Assembly: GCA_964390805.1 (NCBI GenBank) | Contig: CAYMKL010000005.1 | Location: 1-64,000 of the forward strand | DNA from: CAYMKL01 sp964390805 | GTDB lineage: Bacteria > Chloroflexota > Anaerolineae > VGOG01 | Direction of reading: 5' to 3' | Length of the DNA stretch: 64,000 nucleotides | Part shown: positions 59,707 to 64,000 of the stretch, piece by piece | Layout: the number at the start of each line of letters is the position of its first letter | Position numbering within the stretch: position 1 is the first letter of the stretch | Position numbers and translations under genes: made by a program | Notes under the pieces: generated by a model | Databases searched by the model: none | The model's input: only the letters and a program-made list of their open reading frames with translations | Told to the model about the DNA's origin: nothing

Positions 59707-62221
59707 CAGACATCACTTTGGAGACATGGGTGAAGTGATTGTAGACCGTGGCCGATAGGCGGCGGAAGATGGGGAAGCAGCGATCCCAGTTGATCCAGTC
59801 CGTGTCCTCCCACATGAACAGCCCGAACAGGTAATCGCCCTGCGGGGTGAAGACGATGCCTATGTCGGAGCGGGTATCGCCCACCCAGCCGTGTTTGTGG
59901 GCGATGGGCACCTCCTGCGGGACGCTGGCTCCGATGACGCTGCGCAGGGGATTGGTCTTCAGCCAATCCAGCATCTCGCAGCAATCCTCAGCGGTCAGGT
60001 TATCGCAGGCCGCCAGCAGCTTACCCTCACCCTGGCACCCCTGGTAAATCGCCCGCCATAGCACGGCCAGGTCAGCCAGCCAGGTTTGCATCATGGGATC
60101 AGGACGGGTGTCAATGGCGGCCTCGGCGGCGGGCACATCCACCTCGGGCAGGTCGGGTTTGGGGATGTAGGGCCAATGGGTCCCGCCCTCGACATAATAG
60201 GGCTGGCGCATGAAGGTGCGAGTCAACCCCAGGTCGCGGAAGGTCTCGTTGACTCGCTTAACCCCTTCCGTCGCGTTTCCTCCACCGATGTCCATCAGCA
60301 CCAGGTTGGCGGCGGCGTTATTGCTCTCGGAGATCATGTAGGAGACGCTGAGCTGGATGTTATCGGGCAGGTCGCCATCCCAGGTGCGGTAGCCGGTGAC
60401 CAGGATGCCAGCCTTGAGCAGGCTCGTCCCGGCGTACACTACGTGGATGTTGTGGGTGAGTTCTTCGCCAGTGGAGAGATCCTGGACGTACAGCCCAGTC
60501 GTGCCGCTGAAGTCACTGCTGATGTCGAGTAAGAGCGGCTTGAGATTGGACAGGGTGAGGGGCGCCGGGGCTACGTCGGTTGTGACCAGTGAGACGGCCC
60601 TTCGACAGGGCCCTTCGTCAAGCTCAGGGGAGACCTCAGGACAGGGCTCAGCTACATCAGAGGCCAGGGCGGTGGTAATGGCTGCCAGCGAGGCTTCCAC
60701 GTCCAGCGCGCGGCCCATCCGCCCCGGCTCGAAGTCGTAGATGGTCATGTCGGCGTCGGCCGGCGTCCACGACTCGGGCCAACGCGGGTCGTCTTCTAGA
60801 GTGGTGCTCATCGCCCGGGCTGGCTTCGGTGGAATGTCAAAGTCAGCGGCTATCCTCTCCAGCTCGGAACTCAGGTCGGCCTCGTGCAGCGGTGTAACCT
60901 CGACGGTGGCCATCGGCAGCTTGACGGGGCGCGTTTCTCCGTCGGCCAGAGCTGTGGTGATCGAATCCACAGCCTCATCTAGGTCTAGCTCAACCCCTGC
61001 TTGTCCGGGGTAGAAGGTCAGGTCTTCTGCGCTGAAGCGATGCTGTTGCGCTGGCTGATCAACGTCTGCGGCGATAGCCTCCAGCTCAGAACGCAGGTCG
61101 GCCTCGCTGAGTGGTGGAACCTCGAGGGTGTCAATTGGCAGCTTGATGGGGTGTGTCTCTCCGTCGGCCAGAGCTGCGGTGATTGTCTCCACAGCCTTGT
61201 CGCGATCAAGCTCGAGTCCTGCTTGGCCGGGGTAGAAGGCCAGGTCTTCTGCGCTGAAGCGATGCTCCTGCACCGGAACATCAACGTCTGCGGCGATAGC
61301 CTCCAGCTCAGAACGCAGAACGGGCTCGCTGAGTGGTGGAACCTCGAGGGTGTTGACTGGCAGCTTGATGGGGCGCGTCTCTCCGTCGGCCAGAGCTGTG
61401 GTGATCATCTCCACAGCCTTGTCGAGATCAAGTTCGAGCCCCGCCTGACCGGGATAGAAGGCCAGGTCTTCCGCGCTGAGGCGGTGCCCTTGCACTGGGC
61501 GATAAATGCCTGCAGCGATCACCTCCAACTCAGAGCGCAGGCGGGCCTCGTCCAGTGGTGTGACCTCTAGGACGGTAGCCGGCAGTGTGACGGTGCGTGC
61601 CTCCGGATCGGTTAGAGCTGCGGCGATTCTCTCCACGGCCCCATCGCGGTCAAGCTCGAACCCCGCCTGACCGGGATAGAAGGCCAAGTCTTCTGTGCTG
61701 AGACGATGCTCTTGCACTGGACGCTCAACGCCTGCCGCGAGATCATTCACCAAGTCGGCCAGCAGCGCGCCATCGAAGTCGGTCTGCAAGGGCACGTCCA
61801 CATCGAAGGGCGGTGGGGTTTGGAACAGGAAATCGCTGAAGCGGGTGTCCGCGCCGACGGAAGTGGCCTCGTTCACCATCGCCTCCGCAAGCACGGTGAA
61901 GCCTACGGCGGACGGATCGAGCTCCTGGCTGCGGTCGAGATAACGAAGCTCAATTGGTTGGGCCAGCGGCTCCTCCCATTCCTGACGTATCAGGGTCCGG
62001 GCCTCGTCGGGCGTCATCCCACCCACATCCAGGCCGGTGATGGTCACACCAGGCCGGATGTGAGCCATGTAGTCCTGGTAGACCTGCTGGCGGTTGTTGA
62101 CAAACAGCCACCCGGCGATGAGCACCGCCATGAGCACTGTCACGGGGATCAGCCACCACAGGCGGCGCGCGCATGATGGAGGAGTCCCTTTGGGTATCTT
62201 TGAAGATCCTTCAGTTGACAT
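59699..62221 (-). CDS. YoaR-like repeat protein with serine beta-lactamase-like domain
   Basis: Membrane-anchored envelope protein. TM helix (LIPVTVLMAVLIAGWLFV), VTITGLDVGGMTPDEARTLI (YoaR/VanW-type opening), then about four tandem repeats of some 80 residues (core AEDLAFYPGQAGLELDLDKAVE plus SELEAIAADVDVPVQEHRFS), PG_binding_4-like. The C-terminal third is a class A beta-lactamase/PBP-like fold: SxxK as GTSLLKAG (about 600), SxN as SESNNAA (about 630), and HKHGWVGD in place of KTG. A repeat of the TCGACAGG family encodes CPEVSPELDEGPCRRA near residue 545. ATG after GAGGTGAGAAA. Likely peptidoglycan-related; resistance is not implied. Confidence 0.83.
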   Translation of the reverse strand: MSTEGSSKIPKGTPPSCARRLWWLIPVTVLMAVLIAGWLFVNNRQQVYQDYMAHIRPGVTITGLDVGGMTPDEARTLIRQEWEEPLAQPIELRYLDRSQELDPSAVGFTVLAEAMVNEATSVGADTRFSDFLFQTPPPFDVDVPLQTDFDGALLADLVNDLAAGVERPVQEHRLSTEDLAFYPGQAGFELDRDGAVERIAAALTDPEARTVTLPATVLEVTPLDEARLRSELEVIAAGIYRPVQGHRLSAEDLAFYPGQAGLELDLDKAVEMITTALADGETRPIKLPVNTLEVPPLSEPVLRSELEAIAADVDVPVQEHRFSAEDLAFYPGQAGLELDRDKAVETITAALADGETHPIKLPIDTLEVPPLSEADLRSELEAIAADVDQPAQQHRFSAEDLTFYPGQAGVELDLDEAVDSITTALADGETRPVKLPMATVEVTPLHEADLSSELERIAADFDIPPKPARAMSTTLEDDPRWPESWTPADADMTIYDFEPGRMGRALDVEASLAAITTALASDVAEPCPEVSPELDEGPCRRAVSLVTTDVAPAPLTLSNLKPLLLDISSDFSGTTGLYVQDLSTGEELTHNIHVVYAGTSLLKAGILVTGYRTWDGDLPDNIQLSVSYMISESNNAAANLVLMDIGGGNATEGVKRVNETFRDLGLTRTFMRQPYYVEGGTHWPYIPKPDLPEVDVPAAEAAIDTRPDPMMQTWLADLAVLWRAIYQGCQGEGKLLAACDNLTAEDCCEMLDWLKTNPLRSVIGASVPQEVPIAHKHGWVGDTRSDIGIVFTPQGDYLFGLFMWEDTDWINWDRCFPIFRRLSATVYNHFTHVSKVMSDE
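60597..60645. repeat. In-frame CCTTCGACAGG/CTCAGGACAGG repeat
   Basis: CCCTTCGACAGGGCCCTTCG then TCAAGCTCAGGGGAGACCTCAGGACAGG inside the YoaR-like gene, related to GTGTCCTGAGCCTGTCGAAGG at 54420-54440. Confidence 0.65.
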
Positions 62222-62334
62222 TTTCTCACCTCATGGCTGCTCCAGCGGGATCCCTTCGACGGCCTCAGGATAAGCGCCAGAGCGCGCTGCCAAGCCGCCG
62301 GATCTGGCGATCCGTCGGGAGCAGGGTGTGTTTT

Positions 62335-64000
62335 CTATTTCAATACCTTCGACAATAGCCGTCGTATCTCGACGGTGGACAGGTATTGCCCCACGTAGCG
62401 ATCATCCAGCCAGATATCGAAATGCAGGTGGAGGCCGCCCTCAGGGTTGTACAGCGACTCGGGGGTGCCGGAGTTGCCCACTGTGCCGATGACCTGGCCC
62501 TGGACCACCTGTTTGCCGGCCTTCACCTCGTCGGCGATGCCGCTCAGGTGGGCGTAGCGCGTGATGAGTCCGTCACCGTGGTCCAGCCACACCTGCCGCC
62601 CGCGGAGACCGTCCAGCACGTCGTCAGGGGTGTGTCCCTCTTGGCGACAGGTAGCCAACCACTGGTCCATCTGCGATTGGGTGGGGTTCGTGTAGTCCCA
62701 ATCGGCGCGGATGACGATCCCGTCGCGCGCAGCCAGTACCTCGGTGTGGGTGGTGACCGGAGAGCCGTCGGCGTAAGCATAGAGGTCTGTGCCTTGATGC
62801 ACTCCATAGCGGTAGTGACGCGGTGCGCTGGGCAGCGTGTTCAATCGCTGCGGCAGGAGCATGTCGGCGATGGGCATCGTCAGCCCGCGCAGGCGATCCC
62901 AGTCGGGTTCGAACACCGGCGGAGAAACCAGGTTTTTACTTGTCTGGGCAGGTGCATCATTGCTTGTGGGCCCTTCTTGGGTGTAAGAAGGCGTCTCATT
63001 AGCCAAAAAACCTGGTTTCTGATAATATGCCACATCCGCCCCAATCAGGAGCAAGCCGTCTTCCATCGGCCAGCAGCCGCGCAGGGTTACGTCTCGGTCA
63101 ATGAAGGTGTACATCGCGCGCATCTCGCCCGTATCGGTGTCCAGAGCCAGCACTCGGCGGTCGTTGCTGTCAAGGAGGTACAGCAGTCCATCGGCAGTGG
63201 CGCACAGTGTCGTCGGGTAGTCCAGACCGCTCGACACAGTCCAGGCTTTAGTCCAGTTCGGACCACGATATTTGATCACCTCGGGCCGTTGGCCGGGCCA
63301 CTCGCGGAGGAGGACGTAAACGTTCTCGCCGTCCACTGCCAGGTCAACCCCTCGGCTGCTCGGCACCTCGGCCACGGCTGCAGCCCGGCTACCGACCACG
63401 CGCCACACCCGTCCGGCGTTGGTGTCGAGGAAGTAGGTGGCGTCTTCGTCGGCGGCGACGGCGGTGACATAAGTGCCGCCGGTGCCGGCCACGGCCTCCC
63501 AGTTTGAACGATGCCAGGTCTTGTCTGCTGCATCGTAGCGGACCACCTCACCGGAGCGGTCCACAACCAATAGCGAACCGTCCGGCGACAGTGCCACCTC
63601 CGACAACTCCTGAACCGGCAACCCAGCCAGGGTGTCGCCGGGCGCGGCTATCACCGCCGGCGGTTCGGTCTCACCCACAGTCAGGCGCAGCAGCCGGCCG
63701 CTGTCTACCATGTACAATGTGTTTTCATGCTCCCCCTCGGTCTCTCCCAACCCTTCGACCTTCCTCTGGGCAGGGGTCAGGACAGGCTTTGGGGGGGAAG
63801 CCACAGCCAGGCTCACGGGGTGGGGGAACGTTCCAGTTGAATAGCGGTAGCTGGTCACGCTGTTCTCGTTGAGCCAGTGCGCTTGGCCAGGTGCGTCATC
63901 GAAGCGAGCGGTCACGATTTCCTCCACCACCGCCAGCACTGCCCGCACGCCCTCCAGGTTGCGCTCGAACTCGGTGTCCTCATGGTTGGTCAGCTCTACC
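62335..64000 (-). CDS. M23-family metallopeptidase with N-terminal propeller (5' end outside window)
   Basis: Partial: the frame is open to the window edge (VELTNHEDTEFERNLEGVRAV precedes the first internal GTG), so the start is beyond 64000. Central NHL/propeller-like strands (ALSPDGSLLVVDRSG, LLYLLDSNDRRVLALD). C-terminal M23 domain: HQGTDLYA (HxxxD), VWLDHGDGLITRYAHLSG, HLHFDIW (HxH), all zinc ligands present, so a peptidoglycan endopeptidase is likely. Residues read as KPGFLANETPSYTQEG and following are encoded by a MITE-like repeat inserted in frame between the propeller and the peptidase. Same strand as the YoaR-like gene (113-bp gap). Confidence 0.87.
   Translation of the reverse strand, partial: VELTNHEDTEFERNLEGVRAVLAVVEEIVTARFDDAPGQAHWLNENSVTSYRYSTGTFPHPVSLAVASPPKPVLTPAQRKVEGLGETEGEHENTLYMVDSGRLLRLTVGETEPPAVIAAPGDTLAGLPVQELSEVALSPDGSLLVVDRSGEVVRYDAADKTWHRSNWEAVAGTGGTYVTAVAADEDATYFLDTNAGRVWRVVGSRAAAVAEVPSSRGVDLAVDGENVYVLLREWPGQRPEVIKYRGPNWTKAWTVSSGLDYPTTLCATADGLLYLLDSNDRRVLALDTDTGEMRAMYTFIDRDVTLRGCWPMEDGLLLIGADVAYYQKPGFLANETPSYTQEGPTSNDAPAQTSKNLVSPPVFEPDWDRLRGLTMPIADMLLPQRLNTLPSAPRHYRYGVHQGTDLYAYADGSPVTTHTEVLAARDGIVIRADWDYTNPTQSQMDQWLATCRQEGHTPDDVLDGLRGRQVWLDHGDGLITRYAHLSGIADEVKAGKQVVQGQVIGTVGNSGTPESLYNPEGGLHLHFDIWLDDRYVGQYLSTVEIRRLLSKVLK
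62923..63020. repeat. MITE-like inverted-repeat element, copy 2, inside the M23 gene
   Basis: Termini AGAAACCAGGTTTTT and AAAAAACCTGGTTTCT, interior GTCTGGGCAGG and CTTGGGTGTAAG, homologous to the element at 829-925 in inverted orientation. It keeps the reading frame open through about 33 codons. Confidence 0.75.

Noticed and set aside
59237..59758. Gly/Val-rich plus-strand frame
   Set aside because: Mirror of the TP/SP-rich linker of the GATase-CapA gene; no start signal.

Overview
The window looks like one scaffold of a metagenome-assembled genome from a Chloroflexota bacterium, probably Anaerolineae-like. This rests on several traits: moderately high GC with some TTG/GTG starts; many exported proteins with long Pro/Thr-rich linkers; secreted beta-propellers ending in a YLPLV/YLPIV tail; separate secD and secF; and numerous short palindromic repeats. 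The lineage call is inference, since no rRNA or tRNA gene was found. Housekeeping promoters read as near-consensus TTGNNN-17-TATAAT.

Layout. 0-5.5 kb: a PP2C-type phosphatase, a large pentapeptide/membrane/PPC-domain protein, a secreted BNR propeller and a small P-loop protein. 5.6-12.6 kb: secD-secF, a 14-repeat LVIVD propeller, thiI and a DUF4416 gene. 12.6-30.8 kb, all on the minus strand: a FecR-like protein, a PflX-type radical SAM enzyme, then a long defence-like island. The island holds an N4-type DNA methyltransferase, an unknown protein and a GHKL ATPase in one operon; a small gene; a truncated TIR gene; two small beta-sandwich proteins; an intracellular gingipain-fold (C25) cysteine protease; an unknown gene crossing an assembly gap; a TIR-nSTAND-BNR receptor-like protein; and a DEDD exonuclease, SWIM protein and SNF2 helicase operon. 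30.9-42.6 kb: core genes aspS, an MBL hydrolase, an RNase HI-like gene, a T-box-controlled GNAT-alaX-ileS operon, a dksA-like gene, lspA, an rluD-type gene and an AmrS-type radical SAM gene. 42.7-53.1 kb: accessory DNA with a death-like (EAD-type) membrane protein, a graveyard of 5' gene fragments around a palindrome-flanked GxxExxY gene, a membrane protein, a methyltransferase, a pentapeptide protein, a 5'-nucleotidase-like enzyme and a YihY/BrkB membrane protein. 53.3-64 kb: four large minus-strand envelope proteins: propeller plus C39 peptidase, GATase plus propeller plus CapA, YoaR-like plus beta-lactamase-like, and propeller plus M23 peptidase (cut by the window end).

Two themes stand out. 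First, signalling and conflict-type modules (TIR, nSTAND, caspase-fold protease, death-like domain, GHKL ATPase plus methylase) are concentrated here and are the best candidates for undescribed systems. Second, short repeats have colonised not only spacers but also reading frames: ileS, a C39 gene, a GATase-CapA gene, an M23 gene and a YoaR-like gene all carry recognisable repeat-derived peptide segments.

The 100-N gap at 22960-23059 is flanked by an identical 55-bp repeat, so it is very likely an unmerged contig overlap and not missing DNA.
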